From Paracoccus rhizosphaerae (GTDB lineage Bacteria; Pseudomonadota; Alphaproteobacteria; Rhodobacterales; Rhodobacteraceae): DNA of 64,000 bases. Where the stretch lies: assembly GCF_026162645.1 (NCBI RefSeq), contig NZ_JAOTBE010000002.1, forward strand, positions 1-64,000. Direction: 5' to 3'. The translations under genes were made by a program, and so were the position numbers. Numbering within the stretch: the stretch's first letter is position 1; each line of letters begins with the position of its first letter. Below are positions 27,045 through 35,038 of this stretch, one piece after another. The notes beneath the pieces are model-generated. The model searched no databases. It worked only from the letters and a program-made list of their open reading frames with translations, and was not told where the DNA came from.

Positions 27045-27968
27045 ATGACCCACTGCATCCTGATCGGAGCCCCCGTCGACGAGGGGCAGCGCCGCCCCGG
27101 CTGCCTGATGGGCCCCGCCGCCTATCGCACCGCCGGCCTTGCCGGCACCCTGACCGCCCTCGGCCACAGCGTCGAGGACCGCGGCGACGTCACCCCCGCC
27201 GCGAAGGGCGGGGAGACCTGCGACAACGCTGCCGTTCACCACCTGCCCGAGACCATCGCCTGGACCCGCGCCCTGTCGGCCGCGACGGCGGCGGCGCTGC
27301 CCCACGGCATGCCGATCATCATGGGCGGCGATCATTCGCTGGCGCTTGGCACGGTCGCAGGGGTCGCGGCCCATGCGGCGACGCAGGGCCGGCAGCAGTT
27401 CGTGATCTGGCTGGACGCGCACAGCGATTTCCACACTGTCGCCAGCACCACCTCGGGGAACCTGCACGGCACGCCCATGGCCTATGCCAGCGGCCTTGCG
27501 GGCTTTGACCCGTTCCCGCCCTTCCCGGCCCCCATTCCCGGCGAGAACATCTGCATGTTCGGCATTCGCAGCGTCGATCCCGCCGAACTGGCTGCGATGC
27601 AGCCGACCGAGATCACCGTGAATGACATGCGGGTGCTGGACGAACAGGGCATCGTCGCGCCACTGCGCGCCTTCCTGGACCGCGTCAGGGCGGCTGATGG
27701 CCTGCTGCATGTCAGCCTGGACGTGGATTTCCTCGACCCGTCCATCGCGCCCGCGGTCGGCACCACCGTACCTGGCGGCGCCACCTTCCGCGAGGCCCAT
27801 CTGGTGATGGAGCTTCTGCACGAATCGGATCTGGTGACCTCGCTCGACCTCGTGGAACTGAACCCGTTCCTCGACGAACGGGGCCGCACGGCCAAGCTGA
27901 TGGTCGATCTGGTCGGCAGCCTGATGGGCCGCAAGGTCTTCGACCGCCCGACCCGCAGCTATGGCTGA
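27045..27968 (+). CDS. rocF: Arginase
   Basis: A 307-residue manganese-dependent arginase that splits arginine into ornithine and urea. Metal-ligand motifs are complete: GGDHS (about 97-101), WLDAHSDFHT (about 122-131) and SLDVDFLDPSIAP (about 224-236). The length and the N-terminal GAPVDEGQRRPGC favour arginase over agmatinase. It is not next to ornithine cyclodeaminase or urease genes, so the downstream pathway must lie elsewhere. Confidence 0.93.
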   Translation: MTHCILIGAPVDEGQRRPGCLMGPAAYRTAGLAGTLTALGHSVEDRGDVTPAAKGGETCDNAAVHHLPETIAWTRALSAATAAALPHGMPIIMGGDHSLALGTVAGVAAHAATQGRQQFVIWLDAHSDFHTVASTTSGNLHGTPMAYASGLAGFDPFPPFPAPIPGENICMFGIRSVDPAELAAMQPTEITVNDMRVLDEQGIVAPLRAFLDRVRAADGLLHVSLDVDFLDPSIAPAVGTTVPGGATFREAHLVMELLHESDLVTSLDLVELNPFLDERGRTAKLMVDLVGSLMGRKVFDRPTRSYG

Positions 27969-28057
27969 CCTGTCCTCTGCGGGCGGAGTTTTGCAGCGCT
28001 TACGCATGGTCGGGCTTGCCGCCACCCGCGCCACCTGCGATATGCTGGACCGGTCAC

Positions 28058-28359
28058 GCGGACGTGGCGAAATCGGTAGACGCAGCAGACTTTGACAATT
28101 GGAGTGCCCGTGCGGGAAACCGTCGGTGCAGAACCGCTCAAATTCGGGGAAAGCTCTGGGTTCGCCCGTGCCGATCCCGAGCCAAGCCCCGGCCCGCCGG
28201 GGAAGGTGTAGAGACTAGACGGGCGGCGCCTAAGGCCAGCGGCTAGGGCGAAGGGATAGTCCAGACCACGAACGGGCCAGCCCGGCGGCGAAAGCCGAAG
28301 TGGTACGAAAATCTGTTTTCCGTATGGAAGTGCGGGTTCAAGTCCCGCCGTCCGCACCA
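28058..28359 (+). tRNA. tRNA-Leu(UAA), interrupted by a group I intron
   Basis: Exon 1 is 28058-28092 and exon 2 is 28308-28359, giving an 87-base tRNA once joined. The acceptor stem GCGGACG/CGTCCGC is followed by discriminator A and encoded CCA. The D stem is GCG/CGC and the anticodon stem GCAGA/TCTGT. The joined loop CUUAAAA reads UAA. The long variable arm is TTTCC-GTAT-GGAAGT, and the T arm is GCGGG-TTCAAGT-CCCGC. The class II variable arm and anticodon define leucine. The intron sits between U34 and A35. Confidence 0.95.
28093..28307 (+). ncRNA. Group I intron (IC3-like) in tRNA-Leu(UAA)
   Basis: A 215-base intron without an ORF, ending in the expected G. P1 forms from ACTT of exon 1 plus TGA with TTGGAGT (28089-28095/28099-28105), placing the U.G pair at the 5' splice site. 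P3 is CCGCTC/GGGCGG (28134-28139/28221-28226), P4 TCGGG/CCCGA (28144-28148/28176-28180), P6a CCCCGG/CCGGGG (28187-28192/28197-28202), P7 GACTA/TAGTC (28213-28217/28257-28261) and P8 CGCC/GGCG (28227-28230/28247-28250). Strings such as GAGCCAAGCC and GAAGGTGTAGAGACT match cyanobacterial and plastid trnL introns. Confidence 0.93.
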
Positions 28360-28375
28360 TGCCCCACGGGCGGCC

Positions 28376-29521
28376 TCAGCGCCGCCCACCGGCCAGGCCC
28401 GCCGCCTGCGGCAGTCCGCGTAGTCGAAGCATGGCCCATGCCCCGACGGCCGGACCCGGCACCAGCGCCAGGAACGCCCACCGCCACCCGCCAAGCATGG
28501 TCGCGACATGCGGCATCATCCAGATCGCCAGCACCGTCAGCGCGAAACCAAGCGCCAGTTGCAGCGTCAACGCCGTGCCGACCAGGTGGCGATCCGACAG
28601 CTCTGTCACGGCGGCCGAGAACTGCGCACTGTCGCCGATGATGCTGATGCCCCAGACCACCGCGATCAGCGCCAGCAGCCATCCCGGACCGCCCCAAGAG
28701 AGCCCGATCAGCGCCGCGCAGATCCCTGACACTGCCATCATGCCGGTCGTCGTCCAGCACCGCCCGATGCGGTCCGACAACCAGCCGCCAAGCGCGCAGC
28801 CGAAGACGCCCGACGCGATGGCCAGGAAGGTCAGGACCGAGGCGTTGACCGGCAACGACCCCGCCTGCCCCGCGGCCAGGGCAAAGGTCAGGAACCACGC
28901 CCACATCGCATAGAGTTCCCACATGTGGCCCAAGTATCCGACCGTGGCTAGGCGCAGCGGCGGGTCGCCCAGCACCCGCAGCGTCTGGCGCGGATCGAAG
29001 GTGGCCCGCGCGAACCCATGCGGCCCCTCGGCCACGGCACGTCCGAAGATCGCCGCCGAACTGAGCGCGCCGATGCTGGTCCCAGCGACAACGATGCGCC
29101 AGTCGAGCTCGCCGCCAAGCGCCCGCAGCAGATGCGGCATCGCCGACCCCAACGTCAGCGCACCGACCAGCAGGCCCATCGCCAGACCGCGCCCGGTCAC
29201 GAACCACGTCGCCATCAGCTTCAGCGCCGGGGGATAGACCCCTGCCAGCGCCACGCCGGTCACCAGCCGCGCCAGCAGCAGGCCGCCGAAATCGGGCTGC
29301 AGCAGCACGGCCGCATTGGCTGCGGCAGCCAGCAGGGCGGATGCTGTGATCAGCCGCGTCATCGGCAGGATGTCGGGCAGGTTGACCGCCGACGACGCCA
29401 GCGCCCCCAGGACAAAGCCGATCTGCACCGCATTCGTCAGCCACCCCGCCTGCGCCGGTGACAGCTGCCAGACGCGCGCCAGATCAGGGCCGATGGCGGT
29501 GGTGGAAAACCAGCAGGCCAT
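28376..29521 (-). CDS. MFS transporter
   Basis: A 381-residue major facilitator with about 11 visible helices from the first ATG. It resembles the YybF/YfcJ-like drug or cyanate-type exporter group, with LTNAVQIGFVLGAL and the loop motif GGWLSDRIGR. In-frame sequence upstream of ATG 29521 continues a hydrophobic run (RWRALALICAGVIGA) that completes helix 1. It has only CTG codons as possible starts. One of these, at 29587, overlaps the NYN gene stop as CTGA; another follows GGAGGG. The true start is therefore probably upstream. Substrate unknown. Confidence 0.85.
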   Translation of the reverse strand: MACWFSTTAIGPDLARVWQLSPAQAGWLTNAVQIGFVLGALASSAVNLPDILPMTRLITASALLAAAANAAVLLQPDFGGLLLARLVTGVALAGVYPPALKLMATWFVTGRGLAMGLLVGALTLGSAMPHLLRALGGELDWRIVVAGTSIGALSSAAIFGRAVAEGPHGFARATFDPRQTLRVLGDPPLRLATVGYLGHMWELYAMWAWFLTFALAAGQAGSLPVNASVLTFLAIASGVFGCALGGWLSDRIGRCWTTTGMMAVSGICAALIGLSWGGPGWLLALIAVVWGISIIGDSAQFSAAVTELSDRHLVGTALTLQLALGFALTVLAIWMMPHVATMLGGWRWAFLALVPGPAVGAWAMLRLRGLPQAAGLAGGRR

Positions 29522-29583
29522 GGCGCCGATGACGCCGGCGCAGATCAGCGCCAGCGCCCTCCAGCGTCCGGCGGCCGGGGCCG

Positions 29584-30135
29584 TCAGGTCTCGACCTGCT
29601 GCGGCTCGCGCGGCGGGCGGCCGATGATGTCGCGCAGCGCGTCCAGTTCGATGAAGTTGTCGGCCTGGCGCCGCAGGTCGTCCGCGATCATCGGCGGCTG
29701 GCTGCGGATGGTCGACACGACCGACACGCGCACGCCCTGCCGCTGCAGCGCCTCGACCAGTGGGCGGAAGTCGCCGTCGCCGGAAAACAGCACCGCGTGG
29801 TCAAGATGCGGCGCAAGCTCCATGGCGTTCACCGTCAGCTCGATGTCCATGTTGCCCTTGATCTTGCGACGTCCGGCCGTGTCCGTATATTCGCGGGCCG
29901 CCTTGGTGATCACGCAGAAGCCGTTGTAATGCAACCAATCCACCAGCGGGCGGATGGGCGAATATTCCTCGCCCTCGACCAGAGCGGTATAGTAGTAAGC
30001 CCGCATCAGTTTGCCACGGCGGTCAAACTCCTGGCGCAACAGCTTATAGTCGATGTCGAAGCCAAGCGCCTTCGACGCCGCATATAAGTTGGCGCCGTCA
30101 ATGAAGATCGCCAATCTGTCGTCTTTGTAAAACAT
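29584..30135 (-). CDS. NYN domain (LabA/DUF88) protein
   Basis: A 183-residue NYN-domain protein of the LabA/DUF88 family, a PIN-like putative RNase fold. Acidic residues expected at the metal site are in AIFIDGANLY (about 8-17), GNMDIELTVNAM (about 92-103) and LFSGDGDFRPLV (about 113-124). ATG 30135 (MFYKDDRLAI) follows AAAGGC. It is divergent from folK. A role in RNA turnover is inferred from the fold only. Confidence 0.88.
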   Translation of the reverse strand: MFYKDDRLAIFIDGANLYAASKALGFDIDYKLLRQEFDRRGKLMRAYYYTALVEGEEYSPIRPLVDWLHYNGFCVITKAAREYTDTAGRRKIKGNMDIELTVNAMELAPHLDHAVLFSGDGDFRPLVEALQRQGVRVSVVSTIRSQPPMIADDLRRQADNFIELDALRDIIGRPPREPQQVET

Positions 30136-30244
30136 CTGTGTTGCCTTTGTCGGAGTTCTTCTTGCAAGGCGAGGCAGAATGCCAGGGTGAGGGGCCCGCG
30201 CGACCTGTCCGGTGCCTTGCAACTGTATTATAGAGGAGAAAGAG

Positions 30245-30856
30245 TTGGTTAAGCTGTCTTTTGGTATCGTTGCATTGGGCGCCAACCTTCCTCTGTCGCA
30301 GCAGGACCCAAGGGGGACCCTGCAGGCGGCCCTCGATATTCTGCATAGTGTCCCCGGCATTTCAATATCCGCGCTCAGCCGGTTCTGGCGGACTCCTGCC
30401 GTTCCTGCGGGCAGCGGCCCCGATTATGTCAACGCCGTGGCGACGACCCGCACCGACCTGACAGCTGACGAGACGCTGGCCTGCCTGCACCGGATCGAGG
30501 CCCGGCTTGGCCGCGACAGGTCTGGCGGGCGCTGGTCGGCGCGGGTGCTGGACCTGGACCTGATCGCGATGGACGACCTGGTCCTGCCAGATGTCGACCA
30601 CCTGCGGCAGTGGATCGACCTGGACTTCGCCGCGCAGCAGACGCTGACCCCGGACCGCCTGATCCTGCCGCATCCGCGCCTGCAGGACCGCGGCTTCGTC
30701 CTCGCCCCGCTGGCCGAGATCGCGCCGCAATGGCGGCACCCGCTGACCGGCCGTACCGTGGCCCAGATGCTGACGGAGTTGGGTCCCAAAGCTCTGGCAG
30801 GCATGGCGCCACTGCCTGCTGCGGACCTTGACATTCGGCGCCCAAGCGAACACTAG
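30245..30856 (+). CDS. folK: 2-amino-4-hydroxy-6-hydroxymethyldihydropteridine diphosphokinase
   Basis: A 203-residue HPPK, which pyrophosphorylates the pterin precursor of folate. Motifs: GIVALGANLPLS (residues 7-18), the central RWSARVLDLDLIAMDD with the metal-binding aspartates, and LILPHPRLQDRGFVLAPLAEI. The TTG start at 30245 follows an excellent GAGGAG. An extended -10-like TGTATTAT lies at 30224-30231. No folP or folB gene is adjacent; rpoZ follows downstream on the same strand. Confidence 0.92.
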   Translation: MVKLSFGIVALGANLPLSQQDPRGTLQAALDILHSVPGISISALSRFWRTPAVPAGSGPDYVNAVATTRTDLTADETLACLHRIEARLGRDRSGGRWSARVLDLDLIAMDDLVLPDVDHLRQWIDLDFAAQQTLTPDRLILPHPRLQDRGFVLAPLAEIAPQWRHPLTGRTVAQMLTELGPKALAGMAPLPAADLDIRRPSEH

Positions 30857-30902
30857 TCCGTTTTCGCCCCGAATGTCCGATTCGCAACTGCACAGGTGAT
30901 CC

Positions 30903-31259
30903 ATGGCCCGCGTAACGGTTGAAGACTGCGTCGACAAGGTTCCCAACCGCTTTGATCTGGTGATGCTCGCCTCGCATCGCGCCCGCGAGATCACGGCCGG
31001 CAGCGCGCCGACCGTCGACCGCGACAACGACAAGAACCCGGTGGTTGCCCTGCGCGAAATTGCCGAGGAAACCCAGCCCGTGGACGAGCTGCGCGAGCGG
31101 ATGATCGAATCCACCCAGACCCAAATCGAGGTCGACGAGCCCGAGGAAGACGCGATGGCGCTGCTTCTGGGCGCCGAGGTGGACCGCCCCAAGCCCGCCG
31201 ACGAGGAATCCGAGGAACGGATGCTGCGCATGATGCTGGAAGCCAACCAGCGCGGCTGA
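30903..31259 (+). CDS. rpoZ: RNA polymerase omega subunit
   Basis: A 118-residue omega subunit that helps assemble RNA polymerase and forms part of the ppGpp binding site in studied species. The N-terminus [29 protein letters not shown] is characteristic, and [12 protein letters not shown] follows. The acidic C-terminal tail is typical of alphaproteobacterial forms. It precedes the ppGpp synthetase gene by 40 bases, a conserved and functionally sensible pairing. Confidence 0.96.
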   Translation: MARVTVEDCVDKVPNRFDLVMLASHRAREITAGSAPTVDRDNDKNPVVALREIAEETQPVDELRERMIESTQTQIEVDEPEEDAMALLLGAEVDRPKPADEESEERMLRMMLEANQRG

Positions 31260-31299
31260 TCCTTTTCGCAGGCAACGAACAGAGGTCTTCGGCAGCATC

Positions 31300-33414
31300 A
31301 TGATCGACGTCGAGGACCTTCTGGCGCTGGTGCGGAACTATAACCCGCGCAGCAACGCGACCCTGATCCGCGATGCCTACGAATACGGCATGCGGATGCA
31401 CGAGGGGCAGTTCCGCCACTCCGGAGAGCCCTACTTCACCCACCCCATCGCCGTCGCCGCCATCCTGACCGAAATGCGGCTGGACGACGCGACCATCGTG
31501 ACGGCCCTTCTGCACGACACGATCGAGGACACGCGATCGACCAAGGACGAGGTCTCGGCCATGTTCGGCGCCGAGATCGCCGATCTGGTCGATGGCGTCA
31601 CCAAGCTGACCAATCTGGAACTGTCCAGCGCGCAGTCCAAGCAGGCCGAGAACTTCCGCAAGCTGTTCATGGCGATGTCGCGCGACATGCGGGTGATCCT
31701 GGTCAAGCTGGCCGACCGGCTGCACAACATGCGCACGATCCGGTCGATGCGCCCCGAAAAGCAGGTCAAGAAGGCCCGCGAGACGATGGACATCTATGCG
31801 CCGCTGGCCGGTCGCATGGGCATGCAGTGGATGCGCGAAGAGCTTGAGGATCTGGCCTTCAAGGTCATCAACCCCGAGGCCCGCAGCTCGATCATCCGCC
31901 GCTTCGTCAGCCTGCAGAAGGACAGCGGCGACATCATCGGCCAAATCACCGCCGACATCCGCGCCGAGCTGGAAAAAGAAGGCATCGACGCCGACGTCTT
32001 CGGCCGCGCAAAGAAGCCCTTCAGCGTCTGGCGCAAGATGCAGGAAAAGCAGCTGGCGTTTTCGCGGCTTTCCGACATCTACGGCTTTCGCATCATCACC
32101 CGGACCGAGATGGACTGCTATCGCGCGCTCGGCGTGATCCATCATCGCTGGCGGGCTGTGCCGGGACGGTTCAAGGACTATATCAGCCAGCCCAAGTCGA
32201 ACGGCTATCGGTCGATCCACACCACCGTGTCGGGCCGCGACGGCAAGCGGGTCGAGGTGCAGATCCGCACCCGCCAGATGCACGAGGTGGCCGAAGCCGG
32301 CGTCGCCGCACACTGGGCCTATCGCGACGGCGTGCGGACCAGGAACCCTTTCGCGGTCGATCCCGCGGAATGGATTACGCAGCTGACCGACCGCTTCGAC
32401 ACCGAGGATCACAACGAGTTCCTGGAACACGTCAAGCTCGAGATGTACCAGGACCAGGTCTTCTGCTTCACACCCAAGGGTGACGTGATGCAGCTGCCGC
32501 GCGGCGCGACGCCCATCGATTTCGCCTATGCGATCCACACGCGGCTGGGGAATTCCTGTGTCGGCGCCAAGATCGACGGCATCCGCGTGCCGCTGTGGAC
32601 GCGGCTGAAGAACGGCCAGTCGGTGGACATCATCGCGGCCTCTGGTCAGCGTCCGCAATCGACATGGCTGGACATCGTCGTGACCGGCCGCGCCAAGGCC
32701 GCCATCCGGCGGTCCCTGCGCGAGGAGGACCGCGACCGCTTCATCAGGCTGGGCCGCGAACTGGTGCGCGTCAGCTTCGAACATGTCGGCCGCAAGGTGA
32801 CCGACAAGGCGCTGCGGACGGCTGCCAAGCAGATGGGCCTGCCCTCTGCCGAGGAATTGCTGGCCCGGATCGGCAGCGCCGAGAATTCCGCCAAAGAGGT
32901 GCTGAACGTCCTCTATCCCGAACTGGCCGACCACCAGGACGAGATCGACGGCAAGCGTCCCTTCGCGGGCCTCGAGGCCGACGCGAACTTCAAGCGTGCC
33001 CCCTGCTGCAACCCGCTGCCGGGCGAACGCATCGTCGGCATCACCTATCGCGGGTCGGGCGTCGTGATCCACGCCATCGACTGCCCCGTCCTGGCCGAGT
33101 TTGAGGACAGCCCCGACCGATGGGTGGACATCCAGTGGCGAGACGGGCGCCACCCGGCGGCCTATTCCACTGTGCTCAACCTGACGATCCGCCATGACGC
33201 CGGTGTGCTGGGTCGCATCTGCACCTTGATCGGCGCGCAAGGGGCGAATATTTCGAACCTTGAATTCATTGCAAGGAAGCCGGACTTCTACCGGATCGAA
33301 ATCGAGGTCGAACTGCGTGACCAGGAACATCTGCACAACCTGCTGACCGCGCTCGAGGCGGAAAGCGATGTCGCCCAGGTGTCCCGCGTCCGGGACCCGG
33401 CGCTGAAACCCTGA
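31300..33414 (+). CDS. rsh: Bifunctional (p)ppGpp synthetase/hydrolase
   Basis: A 704-residue RelA/SpoT homologue. The N-terminal HD hydrolase domain has HPIAVAAILTEM and ALLHDTIEDT (about 47-74). The synthetase domain carries FKDYISQPKSNGYRSIHTTV (about 290-308). TGS (CFTPKGDVMQLPRGATPIDFAYAIHT), a zinc-finger-like helical region with CCNPLPG, and a C-terminal ACT domain follow. Both catalytic centres look intact, so it should make and degrade the alarmone. It directly follows rpoZ. Confidence 0.96.
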   Translation: MIDVEDLLALVRNYNPRSNATLIRDAYEYGMRMHEGQFRHSGEPYFTHPIAVAAILTEMRLDDATIVTALLHDTIEDTRSTKDEVSAMFGAEIADLVDGVTKLTNLELSSAQSKQAENFRKLFMAMSRDMRVILVKLADRLHNMRTIRSMRPEKQVKKARETMDIYAPLAGRMGMQWMREELEDLAFKVINPEARSSIIRRFVSLQKDSGDIIGQITADIRAELEKEGIDADVFGRAKKPFSVWRKMQEKQLAFSRLSDIYGFRIITRTEMDCYRALGVIHHRWRAVPGRFKDYISQPKSNGYRSIHTTVSGRDGKRVEVQIRTRQMHEVAEAGVAAHWAYRDGVRTRNPFAVDPAEWITQLTDRFDTEDHNEFLEHVKLEMYQDQVFCFTPKGDVMQLPRGATPIDFAYAIHTRLGNSCVGAKIDGIRVPLWTRLKNGQSVDIIAASGQRPQSTWLDIVVTGRAKAAIRRSLREEDRDRFIRLGRELVRVSFEHVGRKVTDKALRTAAKQMGLPSAEELLARIGSAENSAKEVLNVLYPELADHQDEIDGKRPFAGLEADANFKRAPCCNPLPGERIVGITYRGSGVVIHAIDCPVLAEFEDSPDRWVDIQWRDGRHPAAYSTVLNLTIRHDAGVLGRICTLIGAQGANISNLEFIARKPDFYRIEIEVELRDQEHLHNLLTALEAESDVAQVSRVRDPALKP

Positions 33415-33448
33415 CGGGCGATACAGCCCGCAGTCACAACCGCATCGG

Positions 33449-34132
33449 GTGCCCTTCGTGTTCAAGCGCCGTAAACCCCGCAGCTACGGCCAGATGGCCA
33501 GCGAGATGATCTATCCGCGCGGGGGCTGGCGACGCGCCGGAACCTATGTCGTTCACCGGCTGCGCCGCCTCCCCGACCAGCCGCACCGGATCGGACGCGG
33601 CGTGGCGGCAGGGGTCTTCGTCTCGTTCACGCCGCTCTTCGGGTTTCACTTCCTGTCGGCGGCGGCGGTCGCCTGGCTGATCGGCGGCAACATCCTGGCG
33701 GCGCTTCTGGCAACCTTCGTCGGCAATCCGGTGACGCTGCCCTTCATCGCGCTGGTCTCGGTGGGACTGGGGCGCCACATCCTGGGCCTGAAAGGAGAAC
33801 TGTCGCCGAACTTCATCTTCCGCGAATTCACCCAGGCCACGAGCGAGCTGTGGCACAACGTCCAGTCGGTCTTCGGCCCCGAGGTGGCGCATTGGGTCAG
33901 GCTTCAGGACTTTTTCTGGCAGATCTTCTGGCCCTATGTGGTCGGCGGCACGATCCTGGGCCTGGTCGTGTCCATCGCGACCCATTACCTGACGGTGCCG
34001 GTCTTCCTGGCCTATCAGCGCCGGCGGGAAAAGCAGATGGCGACCCGGATCGCCCGCGCCTCGGACCGTCTGGCCGAGCTGGCGCGCGCACGGGCGGCAC
34101 GCGACGCCCCTCCGCCCGACAAAGGTCAATAA
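33449..34132 (+). CDS. DUF2062 membrane protein
   Basis: A 227-residue DUF2062 protein. The basic N-terminus is followed by a re-entrant hydrophobic domain with the signature GVFVSFTPLFGFHF (about 54-67). GNPVTLPFIALVSVGLGR comes next, with a further helix pair near 160-185 and a charged C-terminal tail. The GTG start (VPFVFKRR) is supported by similarity to other members. The function is not established. The stop overlaps the convergent dehydrogenase gene by 7 bases. Confidence 0.87.
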   Translation: MPFVFKRRKPRSYGQMASEMIYPRGGWRRAGTYVVHRLRRLPDQPHRIGRGVAAGVFVSFTPLFGFHFLSAAAVAWLIGGNILAALLATFVGNPVTLPFIALVSVGLGRHILGLKGELSPNFIFREFTQATSELWHNVQSVFGPEVAHWVRLQDFFWQIFWPYVVGGTILGLVVSIATHYLTVPVFLAYQRRREKQMATRIARASDRLAELARARAARDAPPPDKGQ

Positions 34133-35034
34133 CCCTTTGCGCGGTCCACCAGATTCATGACCGGGCGGCCCGACATGGCGCGGCGCAGGTTCTCGGCCGC
34201 GACGGGGGCGGCGGTCTCGGGGCGCGTCTCGGCCGCGATATGCGGCGTGACGGTGACGCCCGGATGCGCCCAGAACGAATGACCCGCCGGCAGCGGCTCG
34301 GTCCGCAGGACGTCCAGCACGGCATGACCCGGCCGCCCCCGGTCCAGCGCCTCCAGCAGGGCCTGATCGTCGATCAGGGTCCCGCGGCCTGGGTTGATGA
34401 CCCAAGCGCCCTGGGGCAGCATCGCCAACCGTTTCGCATCCAGCAGGTTGCGCGTGCCAGGGGTGTCGGGCAGCAGGCAGATCAGGATCGACGCCTGCGC
34501 CAGCACCGGGTCCAGATCGGCCAGCGGATGGACCGTGACGCCCTGGACTGGGCGCCCCGATGCGCTGACGCCGGTGACGGGAAAGCCGATGCCGCGCAAC
34601 ATGGCTGCGGTCGCCCGCCCCAATTCCCCCATGCCGAGGATCGTTACCGTTCGATCGGTCGCCAAGGGCGGCGACAGCTCGTTCCGCCAGACCCCGTCCT
34701 GGGCATAGCGGTCCATTCCCAGATGCGCCCGCATCGCCCAGCCCGTGCAGTATTCGGCCATGCCCTGCGCCAGCCCCGGATCGACCATCCGCGCCAGCGG
34801 CTGGGTCAGCGTGTCGTTGGTCACGATCCGCTCGACCCCTGCCCAGAGGCTCTGGACCAGCCGGACGTTGCGATAGGGGGCAAAGTCGGTGATGTCGCCG
34901 CCTGGGGCATAGATGATCGCGTCGAAGCTGGCGGGATCGCCGTCGCGGGACAGCCAAGCCTCGGGCAGCGTTGCGCGCAGGACAGGCGCCCATCTGCTCC
35001 AGGCCTCATCGCTGGCGGAAAACCGGATCTGCAT
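34126..35034 (-). CDS. D-2-hydroxyacid dehydrogenase (GhrA-like)
   Basis: A 302-residue NAD(P)-dependent dehydrogenase close to glyoxylate/hydroxypyruvate reductase A. The nucleotide motif LGMGELGRATAAML lies at about 141-154. The catalytic Arg is in VINPGRGTLID, and the His is expected in HSFWAHPGVTVTPHIAAET. ATG 35034 begins MQIRFSASDEAW, four bases after the rodA stop. It is the last gene of the mreB-rodA operon, a metabolic gene coupled to cell-wall synthesis. Confidence 0.87.
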   Translation of the reverse strand: MQIRFSASDEAWSRWAPVLRATLPEAWLSRDGDPASFDAIIYAPGGDITDFAPYRNVRLVQSLWAGVERIVTNDTLTQPLARMVDPGLAQGMAEYCTGWAMRAHLGMDRYAQDGVWRNELSPPLATDRTVTILGMGELGRATAAMLRGIGFPVTGVSASGRPVQGVTVHPLADLDPVLAQASILICLLPDTPGTRNLLDAKRLAMLPQGAWVINPGRGTLIDDQALLEALDRGRPGHAVLDVLRTEPLPAGHSFWAHPGVTVTPHIAAETRPETAAPVAAENLRRAMSGRPVMNLVDRAKGY

Positions 35035-35038
35035 GGGG

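Noticed and set aside
28016..28246. ORF crossing the tRNA-Leu region as a possible intron-encoded homing endonuclease
   Set aside because: The frame starts outside the intron, has no LAGLIDADG, GIY-YIG or HNH motif, and the intron is only 215 bases. The region is explained by structured RNA.
30991..33465. Minus-strand ORF of 824 codons opposite rsh
   Set aside because: Antisense shadow of rpoZ and rsh, with His/Gln/Asp-rich composition and no recognisable domain.
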